From: Treponema saccharophilum DSM 2985
GTDB lineage: Bacteria; Spirochaetota; Spirochaetia; Treponematales; Treponemataceae
Reading direction: 5' to 3'
DNA length: 64,000 nt
NCBI RefSeq assembly: GCF_000255555.1
Contig: NZ_AGRW01000053.1
Span: 124,001-188,000, forward strand
Below the pieces are notes generated by a model. The model did not search any database, had not been told where the DNA came from, and saw only the letters and a program-made list of their open reading frames with translations. The translations under genes were made by a program, and so were the position numbers. Every line of letters begins with the position of its first letter. Within the stretch, counting starts at the first letter, position 1. Positions 9,021 to 16,632 of the stretch are shown here, in pieces.

Positions 9021-10334
9021 ATGAAAGTTTTAGTCATCGGTTCGGGCGGTCGCGAGCACGCGATTTCCCACAGGCTTGCGCTCAGCAAGAAGGTCGGCGA
9101 GGTCATCTGCGTTCCCGGAAACGGGGGGACGGCGCATGAGGAGAAATGCCGGAACGCAGTTCCGCCCGCAGGAATGACGCTCGTCGAAGGCGCTGTCGAA
9201 ATCGCCAAAAAGGAAGGCGTCGATTTTGCCGTCATCGGACCGGAAGACCCGCTCGCGGACGGAATCGCCGACGCCCTTTGGGACAACGGAATCCCGACAG
9301 TCGGCCCGAAAGCGAAGGGCGCCGCGCTCGAGGCTTCGAAAGATTTGTCAAAAGTCTTCATGAAGAAATACGGCGTCGCCTGCGCCGATTCGGAAACTTT
9401 CACGGACAAGGAAGCGGCGCTCGCCTACGTCGAGAAAAAAGGCGCTCCGATTGTCATAAAGGCTGACGGCCTTGCCGCCGGAAAAGGCGTCGTCGTCGCG
9501 AAGACGAAGGAAGACGCGCTCAAAGCCGTCTGCGACCTCATGGACGGAAACGCAGTCGGCGACGCGGGAAAGAAGCTCGTCATCGAGGAATACCTTCAGG
9601 GCGTGGAGATTTCAGTCCTCGCGGCTGTCTCGGTGAAGTCGGGCGACGAGAAGAACGCGACAATCCGCCCGTTCCTTCCCGCCCGCGACCACAAAAGGCT
9701 CCTTGACGGCGCGCAGGGGCCGAACACCGGCGGAATGGGAGCCGTCTGCCCGCTTTCCGACGTGACCGCGGAGACGATGGCGCAGTTCGAAGAGAGAATC
9801 ATGAAGCCGACGCTCAAAGGGCTCGTCGCGGAGGAAATGGATTACCGCGGGTTCATATTCTTCGGGCTGATGATTACGAAGGACGGGCCGAAAGCGCTCG
9901 AATACAACGTCAGGCTCGGCGACCCGGAAACGCAGGCCGTCCTCCCGATGATGGACTTCGACTTTGCGGACATGTGCCTCTCGATAATCGACGGCTCGCT
10001 CGGTTCGTTCGGCATGAAATGGAAAAGCGGGTTCCAGGTCGCGCCCGTCGTCGTCTCCGGCGGCTATCCGCTCAAATACGCGAAGGGAAAGAAGATTTCG
10101 CTCGACGAAAAGAAAATCGCGGAAGCCGGCGCGAAGGTGTTCATCGCCGGTGCCGTCGAAGATTCCGAGGGCGCGCTCGTGACAAGCGGCGGCAGGGTCC
10201 TCGCATGCTCCGCGCATGGAGAGACGTTCGACGACGCGTGGAAAAAAGCGTACTCCGCGATTGACGGAATCTCCTTCGAGGGCGCGTTCCACAGGAACGA
10301 CATCGGACTTCCCGGCGCCGCAGAGTCCAACTGA
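9021..10334 (+). CDS. purD: phosphoribosylamine-glycine ligase
   Basis: Second step of purine synthesis: joins glycine to phosphoribosylamine using ATP. The 437-residue length and domain order match the GARS family. The N-terminal domain starts VLVIGSGGREHAI. The ATP-grasp domain has IKADGLAAGKGVVVA and, later, GPNTGGMGAVCPLSD, RGFIFFGLMIT and EYNVRLGDPETQ. SD GGAGAG lies 5-6 nt before the ATG. It stands alone with its own strong terminator and no other pur gene is nearby. Confidence 0.96.
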   Translation: MKVLVIGSGGREHAISHRLALSKKVGEVICVPGNGGTAHEEKCRNAVPPAGMTLVEGAVEIAKKEGVDFAVIGPEDPLADGIADALWDNGIPTVGPKAKGAALEASKDLSKVFMKKYGVACADSETFTDKEAALAYVEKKGAPIVIKADGLAAGKGVVVAKTKEDALKAVCDLMDGNAVGDAGKKLVIEEYLQGVEISVLAAVSVKSGDEKNATIRPFLPARDHKRLLDGAQGPNTGGMGAVCPLSDVTAETMAQFEERIMKPTLKGLVAEEMDYRGFIFFGLMITKDGPKALEYNVRLGDPETQAVLPMMDFDFADMCLSIIDGSLGSFGMKWKSGFQVAPVVVSGGYPLKYAKGKKISLDEKKIAEAGAKVFIAGAVEDSEGALVTSGGRVLACSAHGETFDDAWKKAYSAIDGISFEGAFHRNDIGLPGAAESN

Positions 10335-10357
10335 TTCGCGTTTTCCTTCATAAAAAA

Positions 10358-10386
10358 AGTGCCCTTTTTCCGGGCACTTTTTTTTG
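10358..10386 (+). terminator. terminator of purD
   Basis: An 8-bp stem AAGTGCCC / GGGCACTT followed by eight T. Confidence 0.88.
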
Positions 10387-10399
10387 CGCCTATGGCATT

Positions 10400-10495
10400 T
10401 TCGCTCCGCCATTCAGAGCTTGTTTCGGAATACCCGGTCGCAAAACGACACGGATGCGTAACCGTGCTTCCTTACGAAAGCCGTTCGGCATCGAC
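10400..10495. repeat. dispersed gene-end repeat R1, copy 1
   Basis: About 95 bp between the convergent purD and porin genes. It begins with a block like CAGAGCTTGTTTCGGAAT, has AAACGACACGGATGCG in the middle and ends with GAAAGCCGTTCGGCAT. A clear relative lies at 12018-12136, and looser relatives at 36052-36126 and 48838-48934. Confidence 0.6.
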
Positions 10496-10528
10496 AAAAA
10501 AAAGGCTTTTCCATGAGGGAAAAGCCTT
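10494..10528 (-). terminator. terminator of the outer-membrane protein gene
   Basis: An 11-bp stem AAGGCTTTTCC / GGAAAAGCCTT with a 5-nt loop; on the minus strand it is followed by a run of T. The stem is nearly symmetrical and may work in both directions. Confidence 0.85.
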
Positions 10529-10552
10529 TTTTGTCAGGAAAAAATTCTCAGA

Positions 10553-11665
10553 CTAGAAGTTGAATTTGAGTCCCGTTCCGACCTGATGTTTTGCCTGATC
10601 CTTGTCCGTAGAGATTGAGGCGAAGACGTGAGCCTCGGCACCCTGCGCGGGCTTGAAGTAGAAGGCAGGAACAATTGTGGCGTATGTCTTGTTGACATCT
10701 CCGAGTTCCTTCTCGTCCCAGTTTGAAATCGTGACGGTTCCCTCCAGAGAAGCCGCGAAAAGCTCGTTGATGTCGTAGCGGACAGCCGGGTTGATTGTGA
10801 CGACAAGGTTGTCCTTCTTTCCCGTATTGTCGATGTCGCGGTCGTTGAGGAACTGGTAAGAAGCAAGTCCGAGCGTGAGGTTCTCGATTCCAGTGTACTC
10901 GACCTGCTCGACGAACGTGAGCTGGGCGTCATAGAGGAATCCGTCATCTCCGTCAGAAAGGGCGTCGAGCGCGTCGTCAGAAGCGTAAGAAGCCTCAAGA
11001 GCGATGAGCAAATCCTTCACAGCAGTGACGTTGACGTTTCCGTACAAAGCGCCGGCGAACTCGTATGCGGCAGCGACGGAGAACTGGTCGTTCGCATATT
11101 TCGCTCCGGCATACGCGGCGTTCTTGCTCGCGCGGTGAGCCTCCTTATCTCCAACTGTTACATCGTCAAGATAATCGACGACGGCACCGCCACCGATTAC
11201 GAGGCCGTCAACAGGAGCGACTCCCGCGAAGAAGCCTGAGTTTCCGTCGAGGAAAGAGAATCCTTCCCAACCGTCAGAACCGATGTAGTTGTCCTGAATT
11301 TTTCCGGCGGCCATGATGACCTTTCCGTCGAAGCCCTTGAAATACACGTTCGCATACTTTACCGCAGCGATGTTCCAGCTCTCAGCCGCGCCCGTGTACT
11401 GAAGGCGGACGAATGCTCCCGCCGTGTCGTCGGCGTTTGACCATCCGAGGTTGAGACGGCTGCGAGTGTTTCCGCCGAAGTAGTCACCTGCTAGCCATTT
11501 TACGGTAGAAGCCTCAGCAGTGTCGCCCTTTCCGTCCGCGTCCGTGTCGAGCGCGTCGATTGTATTGCTCCAGCCGGCCCTCAAAAAGCCGCTGAGCTTG
11601 AAACCTTCCGCAAATGAAGACGAAGCAAGCGCGATTCCCGCCAATGCCAGTGCGATTTTTTTCAT
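10553..11665 (-). CDS. outer-membrane beta-barrel (porin-like) protein
   Basis: A 370-residue secreted protein with a signal peptide (1-19, ending SSFA). The mature part has alternating polar and apolar residues typical of amphipathic strands, many Tyr/Phe/Gly and Asp-rich loops. It ends with GTGLKFNF, a terminal aromatic residue as in beta-barrel proteins. The role is probably diffusion or surface exposure in the outer membrane; the substrate cannot be told. The protein at 14889-16202 has a similar style but is clearly different in sequence. It has its own terminator. Confidence 0.8.
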   Translation of the reverse strand: MKKIALALAGIALASSSFAEGFKLSGFLRAGWSNTIDALDTDADGKGDTAEASTVKWLAGDYFGGNTRSRLNLGWSNADDTAGAFVRLQYTGAAESWNIAAVKYANVYFKGFDGKVIMAAGKIQDNYIGSDGWEGFSFLDGNSGFFAGVAPVDGLVIGGGAVVDYLDDVTVGDKEAHRASKNAAYAGAKYANDQFSVAAAYEFAGALYGNVNVTAVKDLLIALEASYASDDALDALSDGDDGFLYDAQLTFVEQVEYTGIENLTLGLASYQFLNDRDIDNTGKKDNLVVTINPAVRYDINELFAASLEGTVTISNWDEKELGDVNKTYATIVPAFYFKPAQGAEAHVFASISTDKDQAKHQVGTGLKFNF

Positions 11666-12148
11666 TTTAAATCTCCTTGTTTTTTTTTCATGCCCCTTTT
11701 CAGGGCAGTGTGATTTTTTTATGGGGACAGGAACGTAACCTTTTACGGCAAAGATTGTTCTGCCGCCTCCTAAAAAATTACGCGTATATATATGAAAAAA
11801 ATGGAATTTTAGTCAATGGATTTTTTGCGCCTTTTTTCTCAATATCGCAAAAAAACAGGTTCAATTTGAAAAATATCGCGACGCAAAACAGCATCAGGCA
11901 CCCGCCGCGACGCATTTTATGGAAGAATCAGACATTTTTTACAAGATTTTGACACCACGCGCCCCCGCCATCACCCGTTTCTCATGCGCGTTTTTTTTCA
12001 GAAACGGGATTTTCCAACATGCCAAGAACAACCATTCCGAGGGAAAACCGTCAGTCCGAACTTGTTCCGGAATTTACGTTCGCCAAACGACGCGGACGCT
12101 GAAACATGCTTCCTTGCGAAAAACGTTCAGCATGGAGGAATGGACGGG
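11666..12148. other. intergenic region with R1 repeat copy 2
   Basis: 483 bp without a credible gene. The part next to 11665 is AT-rich and should hold the porin promoter; no clear -35/-10 pair stands out. From 12018 to 12136 lies a copy of the R1 repeat (TCCGAACTTGTTCCGGAAT ... ACGTTCAGCATGG), so it marks the 3' end of the next lipoprotein gene. Confidence 0.55.
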
Positions 12149-12874
12149 CTACAGGTATTCCATGATGAATTTCTTGATGACGGTTTCGATTGTGGGCTTG
12201 AAAAGCTCGACGAATTCGTCCTTGTCGTATTTGCTGTCGTACATCCCGTGGATTTTGACGCGCTCTGCAGACTCCGCGACGAAATCATGCGTGACGACGT
12301 TCTTTCCGGAGGCGTCGAACAGGCGGATTTTCATCTTGACGACGGCGACGACTTCCTTTTTTTCGGTGCGCTTGTCGAATTCGAATTCGGCGGAGACAAG
12401 CCCCTTCGCGCCGGTTTCTTCCATAAGAAGGCGGGCTTTTTTCGCGCCGAGCGCGAGCATGCCTTCTTCGTAGCCCGTCGCGGCGATGTTCGTGTTCATG
12501 AACGACAGGACGTTCATATTCGCGTATTTGTACGAATCGCAGCCGGCGACCGTCTCCATGTCAATCACCTCGATTCCCGCCAAATCCTCAAGGAGATGCC
12601 GGAGCGCATCCGCCGCGAAGTCGACCCTGTCCTGCGCCGTAACAATCTCGGGGTTCTTCCCGTCAAGCGCTTTGTTTATCGCGTTCGACAGAACGCCGCC
12701 CGCGTCCTCGTCCGTCTCGTTGTTGGAGTCCACTCTCAGGACGGTCGGGTTTCCCTCCACGCCGATGATTGCAATCGGCGAGAAATCGGAAATAGACGTA
12801 CGCGTCGTCGAGGCGCAGCCCGTGATAACCGCCGGAATGACGAGCGACAATGCCAGAAGTGCTATTCTTTTCAT
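12149..12874 (-). CDS. lipoprotein, unknown function
   Basis: A 241-residue lipoprotein with lipobox VITGC (Cys20), so it is probably anchored in a membrane facing the periplasm. The mature chain has a Gly-rich first strand (SPIAIIGVEGNP), then a helical part containing AINKALDGKNPEIVTAQDRVDFA, then two sheets including SAEFEFDKRTEK and VAVVKMKIRLFDASGK. This pattern looks like treponemal lipoproteins with a TolB-like alpha/beta start, but I cannot name a family. SD AGGAAA lies before the ATG. It is monocistronic. Confidence 0.75.
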   Translation of the reverse strand: MKRIALLALSLVIPAVITGCASTTRTSISDFSPIAIIGVEGNPTVLRVDSNNETDEDAGGVLSNAINKALDGKNPEIVTAQDRVDFAADALRHLLEDLAGIEVIDMETVAGCDSYKYANMNVLSFMNTNIAATGYEEGMLALGAKKARLLMEETGAKGLVSAEFEFDKRTEKKEVVAVVKMKIRLFDASGKNVVTHDFVAESAERVKIHGMYDSKYDKDEFVELFKPTIETVIKKFIMEYL

Positions 12875-12920
12875 ATTTTTTCCTCATTTTTGTTACGAAA
12901 ATTGCCGCATGATACCACAA

Positions 12921-13103
12921 ATCACCGAGAATTTCTCCGGCAAACGATAAGCGAACTCACAGAGAGCGAGGACACAAACACCCGGAATTTTCATTTTTCC
13001 GAACAAAGGAGCGCCCCACCGAGGAAGCCCGCCATCGCAAAAAAGTCACTGAGAATTTTCAAAAAGTCACTGACTTTTTCAGCAAAAGTTACTGAGAATT
13101 TTT
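12921..13103. repeat. short direct repeats (TCACTGAGAATTTT)
   Basis: Four copies of a 14-16 bp motif lie between the lipoprotein and the rpn locus: about 12921 (ATCACCGAGAATTTCT), 13045 (GTCACTGAGAATTTTC), 13064 (shortened) and 13088 (GTTACTGAGAATTTTT). They directly abut the degenerate end of the rpn duplication array. Function unknown. Confidence 0.5.
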
Positions 13104-13133
13104 CCTGTCGTATTTTGGCGGCAGGGCTATGGC

Positions 13134-13171
13134 TCTTTGCCTGCATAAGCCCTGCCTCCTTGCTGGTGAGA
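13134..13171 (-). pseudogene. remnant of a further rpn C-terminal cassette
   Basis: Downstream of the last complete copy, the cassette start is present again: stop, AATCTCACCAGCAAGGAGG, a GC spacer, then ATG CAG GCA AAG. After four codons the match is lost. It marks the outer edge of the tandem duplication and shows at least four cassette starts existed. Confidence 0.65.
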
Positions 13172-13513
13172 TTAAAGGCTCTGCAGTTCCGTTTCTGACA
13201 GCCCGGTCAGTTTAGAAATCTGCTCTAAAGGTATTCCAGTGGAGAGCATATTTTTTGCTACTTGTGTTATTCCCTGTTGTATTCCCTGTGTTATTCCCTG
13301 TGTCATTCCCTGAACAATTCCCTGTTGCAATCCCTGGGCAATTCCCTGTTGCAATCCCTGAGCAATTCCCTGTTGCAATCCTTGGGCAATTCCCTGCTGC
13401 ATTGCGGCGTTGAGACCGGAGCGGATGTCGCGCTCAAAAGATTCCTGCTTCCACTGTGCTATCCATAGCTCTTTGTTCTTGCTGATGTTCGAAAGCGATT
13501 TCTTTGCCTGCAT
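13172..13513 (-). CDS. stand-alone Rpn C-terminal protein (RpnS-like), long repeat form
   Basis: A 113-residue protein that repeats the last part of the Rpn nuclease encoded at 13798-14772. It starts MQAKKSLSNISKNKELW, shares the block up to NAAMQQGI, has 11 four-residue units of the (Q/A/T/V)QG(I/L/M) type, and ends TQVAKNMLSTGIP ... ETELQSL. It lacks the nuclease domain. Translation has a strong site (AAGGAGG, 8 nt, ATG) that is the same DNA which codes Lys-Glu-Asp inside the full gene. The known Rpn systems make such a C-terminal form as an antitoxin that blocks the full-length toxin; here it would be an extra, separate copy. The role is an inference from that family. Confidence 0.8.
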   Translation of the reverse strand: MQAKKSLSNISKNKELWIAQWKQESFERDIRSGLNAAMQQGIAQGLQQGIAQGLQQGIAQGLQQGIVQGMTQGITQGIQQGITQVAKNMLSTGIPLEQISKLTGLSETELQSL

Positions 13514-13538
13514 AAGCCCGTCCTCCTTGCTGGTGAGA

Positions 13539-13772
13539 TTAGAGGCTCTGTATTTCAGCTGTTGAGAGCCCGGTCAGTTTTGAAATCTGCTCTAATGGTA
13601 TTCCAGTGGAGAGCATATTTTTTGCCACTTGTGTTATTCCCTGTTGTATTCCCTGCTGCATTGCGGCGTTGAGACCGGAGCGGATGTCGCGCTCAAAAGA
13701 TTCTTGTTTCCACTGCGCAATCCATAGCTCTTTGTTTTTGCTGATGTTCGAAAGCGATTTCTTTGCCTGCAT
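13539..13772 (-). CDS. stand-alone Rpn C-terminal protein (RpnS-like), short repeat form
   Basis: A 77-residue copy of the same C-terminal cassette. The first 38 residues are identical to the copy at 13172-13513 and to residues 220-257 of the full nuclease. Only two four-residue units (QQGI QQGI) remain before TQVAKNMLSTGIP. The end differs slightly (LSTAEIQSL rather than LSETELQSL). It begins 25 nt after the stop of the full gene, with the same AAGGAGG site. Its short repeat helix should give a different dimer partner choice if repeats set specificity, as proposed for Rpn proteins. Confidence 0.8.
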   Translation of the reverse strand: MQAKKSLSNISKNKELWIAQWKQESFERDIRSGLNAAMQQGIQQGITQVAKNMLSTGIPLEQISKLTGLSTAEIQSL

Positions 13773-13797
13773 AAGCCCGTCCTCCTTGCTGGTGAGA

Positions 13798-14115
13798 TTA
13801 GAGGCTCTGAAGTTCCGTTTCTGACAACCCGGTCAGTTTAGAAATCTGCTCTAAAGGTATTCCAGTGGAGAGCATATTTTTTGCTACTTGTGTTATTCCC
13901 TGTTGTATTCCCTGAGTCATTCCCTGAGCAATTCCCTGTTGCAATCCCTGAGCAATTCCCTGTTGCAATCCCTGCTGCAATCCCTGGGCAATTCCCTGCT
14001 GCATTGCGGCGTTGAGACCGGAGCGGATGTCGCGCTCAAAAGATTCCTGCTTCCACTGCGCTATCCATAGCTCTTTGTTTTTGCTGATGTTCGAAAGCGA
14101 TTTCTTTGCCTGCAT
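13798..14115 (-). CDS. internal in-frame RpnS product of the rpn gene
   Basis: A gene within a gene: an ATG at 14115 (Met220 of the nuclease) is preceded by AAGGAGG with 8-nt spacing, the best Shine-Dalgarno of the locus, while the full gene itself has none. Translation from here gives a 105-residue C-terminal protein with nine four-residue repeats. Known biology of Rpn: this short form binds and blocks the full-length toxin. That the site is kept unchanged in both stand-alone copies supports its use. Confidence 0.7.
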   Translation of the reverse strand: MQAKKSLSNISKNKELWIAQWKQESFERDIRSGLNAAMQQGIAQGLQQGLQQGIAQGLQQGIAQGMTQGIQQGITQVAKNMLSTGIPLEQISKLTGLSETELQSL

Positions 14116-14772
14116 AAGCCCGTCCTCCTTGCTGGTGAGATTTTGTATGAATTCCTGCTTTTTTGGGTTGTCGGCGTCTTTTAAGAACAATGCCCAATTT
14201 TCAAGTTTCGAGTTCGTGTCTATGGTTTTTTCACGTTTCGAGATTTTGGGAAGCTCTATAAAAACGACGTTCAGCGTGTTGGAAAGCTCAAGCCCGTCTT
14301 TCGTGCGCATTGCATAGCGGTTTATGGCATTTTTATTCTTTGGCGTGTAATGGAAGTTCAGGACCGTAATCTGGAAGACGACGGGCGCGGACTGCCAGTC
14401 ATCGCCTTTTTCGAGGTAAGTGGTCTCAAGGCGGGCGACATGGTATTCGGCACGCTTTCCGTAGTCATATTGCTGGTCGAACGCCTGCATTTCAATCTCG
14501 GCGATTCTTCCGTCATCGAGCACGCAGGCAATGTCGTAGCTCACGTTACGCTGGCCGTTGTACGAAACCGGCGCGTCGTTTGCCGTCAGCTCGAAAGATT
14601 TTATCTTCTCTTCTGTAGCCGCTTCCAAAAACGAGTGCAGGGCCGCCCGCGACTCTTTCGTCGGCTGAGTGAAAAGCGCCTTGAAGGTCGAGTCGATTCG
14701 CGGGTTGAGCAGCGCGCCCGTGCGCATCTGCGAGACATATTCTTCTTCGGTTTTGAACTTTCCGATATCCAT
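13798..14772 (-). CDS. Rpn family nuclease (PD-(D/E)XK, recombination-promoting nuclease / putative transposase)
   Basis: A 324-residue Rpn protein. The N-terminal part has PRIDSTFKALF (Asp27) and the nuclease core Asp80 ... Glu94-Met-Gln96 (D-x13-E-x-Q), so the PD-(D/E)XK catalytic set looks intact. Middle segments (VFQITVLNF, VFIELPKISK) are typical of the family. From Met220 the C-terminal domain has nine four-residue repeats (QQGI, AQGL ...). Rpn proteins are DNA endonucleases; in E. coli they act as toxins in phage defence and are held back by an internally translated C-terminal product. A TAGAAT box 6 nt before the ATG suggests a leaderless mRNA. Two more C-terminal copies follow on the same strand, so all may be in one transcript. 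Confidence 0.9.
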   Translation of the reverse strand: MDIGKFKTEEEYVSQMRTGALLNPRIDSTFKALFTQPTKESRAALHSFLEAATEEKIKSFELTANDAPVSYNGQRNVSYDIACVLDDGRIAEIEMQAFDQQYDYGKRAEYHVARLETTYLEKGDDWQSAPVVFQITVLNFHYTPKNKNAINRYAMRTKDGLELSNTLNVVFIELPKISKREKTIDTNSKLENWALFLKDADNPKKQEFIQNLTSKEDGLMQAKKSLSNISKNKELWIAQWKQESFERDIRSGLNAAMQQGIAQGLQQGLQQGIAQGLQQGIAQGMTQGIQQGITQVAKNMLSTGIPLEQISKLTGLSETELQSL

Positions 14773-14778
14773 ACCGCA

Positions 14779-14807
14779 ATTCTACTTCAGTTTCCGCGAT
14801 TTGTGGA
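14779..14807 (-). promoter_or_regulatory. promoter of rpn, leaderless type
   Basis: On the minus strand TCCACA, 17 nt, TAGAAT, then 6 nt to the ATG at 14772; no ribosome site in between. Confidence 0.45.
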
Positions 14808-14832
14808 GGTTCCGGAAAACCGGCATGAACGC

Positions 14833-14862
14833 AAAAAAAACGCCGCCCCAGAAGGAGCGGCG
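14833..14862 (-). terminator. terminator of the second outer-membrane protein gene
   Basis: On the minus strand a 9-bp stem CGCCGCTCC / GGGGCGGCG (one G-T pair) is followed by eight T. Confidence 0.88.
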
Positions 14863-14888
14863 CCGTATTGCGTCAGGCTATGCCTGAA

Positions 14889-16202
14889 TTACATCTTGAT
14901 GCGGAGAACGACCGGGATGTCGAATGTTCCGGTTGTCTTTCCAGCATCTTTTGCAGCGTTCAAGACTGCTGTGTAGCGGAGAGCCGTTGTGATGGCAGCG
15001 TTCTTTCCAGCAGAGAACTTAGCGCGGCCGCTTGCAACGAATGACTGAGAACCGTCGTCAGCATCGTCGTTGTCGTCCAAATCGTAGTTGAAGTATCCGA
15101 GGTCGAGAGCGAGTGTCACAAGGTCGTTGAGCTTGTAGCTTCCTTCTGCCGCGACTGAGAGACCAGTCTCTGCGTCTGCTCCATCAGGAGTGATGGACTC
15201 ATATTTTGCACCGAGAGCGAAGACTGCCTCAGGAGTGATGTTGAACTGAGCGCGTGCATCAACTGCGAATGCTGAATATGTATCTTTCTTTGTTCCGTAT
15301 GTGAAACCGAGAACGACGTTCTTTGCGTTCGGAATCATCATCGGAGTGAGGTAGAGACCGAATCCGTAGTTCTTGTTGTAAGCCTTCTTGAAGATTGCGT
15401 CGACTTTGATGATTTCATCGTTAGCCCAAGCAGCCTCGAAGACATATCCTGCTGACTGCTGGAAAGTAGTGTTTCCGTCATCATCCTTAGTTGTGACAAA
15501 CGGAGTCTTAGAAAGTTCAGTGTTTTTTGCTTCTGCATTGTTTTCTACGAGACCACCCTTGAGCAAGAGTTTTCCGCCGCCGATGTCATCGAGCGTATAG
15601 TCAGCGAGGAACGAAAGGTAGTTGCCGGCATCAACCTGGGAAACGTTGCCGAAATCCTTCAAGCCTACAGTATCCCACTTTCCGCTTGTTTTTCCGTCTG
15701 TCAATCCAACAAGGTTTCCTGAAAGACCGAGATTCTTTGCAAACTCCTTGTCGAGGATGCCTTCTTCCGTAGCAGTGTAGTTACCGCGGTTTGTGAAACG
15801 GCTGTCGTAAACACCGCCTGTCAAGTTGAAAGCGCCCCAAGTGAGCCATCCGTAGTAGTTGTCGATTGTGACAGCATCGTTTTCAGCCTTTGACTCTGCA
15901 TAGTTGCCATTCTTTGTGATTCCAGAAGTCAAAGTCAAATCAACTTTGAAACCAGCGAAATCCGTCTTTCCTGCAATTCCGAGTGTGTCGCTGCAAGCAC
16001 CGTAGCTGTCGAGGTCGCCGAACGTCGTCTTTGTGTAGGCATCCTTGTTTTTTGTTGCATCAGTTGCATTAACCGTTTTGTCGATTGACTCAACCTTCAA
16101 CAAATCCGGTCTGAAACGAAAGTTCTGAGATACGGTAACTTCTGCAGTAGCCAATGAAGTTGCAGCAACTGCCAATGCAGCGGCACTAACGATTTTTTTC
16201 AT
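14889..16202 (-). CDS. outer-membrane beta-barrel protein, probable major porin
   Basis: 437 residues with a signal peptide (1-20, ending LATA). The chain is full of short amphipathic strands and Tyr/Phe/Gly/Asp, with long Lys/Asp-rich loops early on, and ends with PVVLRIKM. Codon use is less GC-rich at third positions than the neighbours and close to that of flagellin, a sign of high expression. The start at 16202 is set by AGGAGG 6 nt upstream; an earlier in-frame ATG lies before that site. The promoter is strong. Likely an abundant treponemal outer-membrane protein; substrate unknown. Confidence 0.8.
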   Translation of the reverse strand: MKKIVSAAALAVAATSLATAEVTVSQNFRFRPDLLKVESIDKTVNATDATKNKDAYTKTTFGDLDSYGACSDTLGIAGKTDFAGFKVDLTLTSGITKNGNYAESKAENDAVTIDNYYGWLTWGAFNLTGGVYDSRFTNRGNYTATEEGILDKEFAKNLGLSGNLVGLTDGKTSGKWDTVGLKDFGNVSQVDAGNYLSFLADYTLDDIGGGKLLLKGGLVENNAEAKNTELSKTPFVTTKDDDGNTTFQQSAGYVFEAAWANDEIIKVDAIFKKAYNKNYGFGLYLTPMMIPNAKNVVLGFTYGTKKDTYSAFAVDARAQFNITPEAVFALGAKYESITPDGADAETGLSVAAEGSYKLNDLVTLALDLGYFNYDLDDNDDADDGSQSFVASGRAKFSAGKNAAITTALRYTAVLNAAKDAGKTTGTFDIPVVLRIKM

Positions 16203-16267
16203 AAAAATCCTCCTAGATTTTTTCATATGTTTTTTAAACCAAGTTTTTGTTGGTTCACTTTTTTTAT

Positions 16268-16325
16268 CGGAGCGGCTTTCGCTCCGTTCAAGAAAATTAT
16301 AACAATTTCTTCATAAAAATTACAA
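16268..16325 (-). promoter_or_regulatory. strong promoter and 5' hairpin of the outer-membrane protein gene
   Basis: On the minus strand TTGTAA (16325-16320), 18 nt, TATAAT (16301-16296). Downstream, at about 16286-16268, the leader forms a hairpin CGGAGCG / CGCTCCG, which could protect the mRNA 5' end. The remaining DNA up to the glgX promoter (16326-16595) is AT-rich and shows nothing else. Confidence 0.65.
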
Positions 16326-16595
16326 CTTCATTTTGAATAGAACCGACAAAAACAGCAAAATCGCAAAAAAGCAACACAAATATTTATTTTTTCTTATTTT
16401 TCTCTAAATATACACTTATAAAATTCGGAAAAACGCGCGGCAAAAGCGCATATTCCGAGCCGGATATAATGGAATTATCCAATTTTTGTCGATTGCCGAT
16501 AAAATCAGACAATCGTATTTTTGCAAAAAAGCGTTTTTACTGCGCGCAAGAGTCATTTTCCGAAACAGAAAAATTAGCTTAAAACGGGCAAGTTA

Positions 16596-16625
16596 TTGGA
16601 TTTATCGCGCTTATCATGATAGAAT
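16596..16625 (+). promoter_or_regulatory. promoter of glgX, leaderless type
   Basis: TTGGAT, 18 nt, TAGAAT, then exactly 7 nt to the ATG at 16633. No Shine-Dalgarno. Confidence 0.45.
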
Positions 16626-16632
16626 CGCTTCC

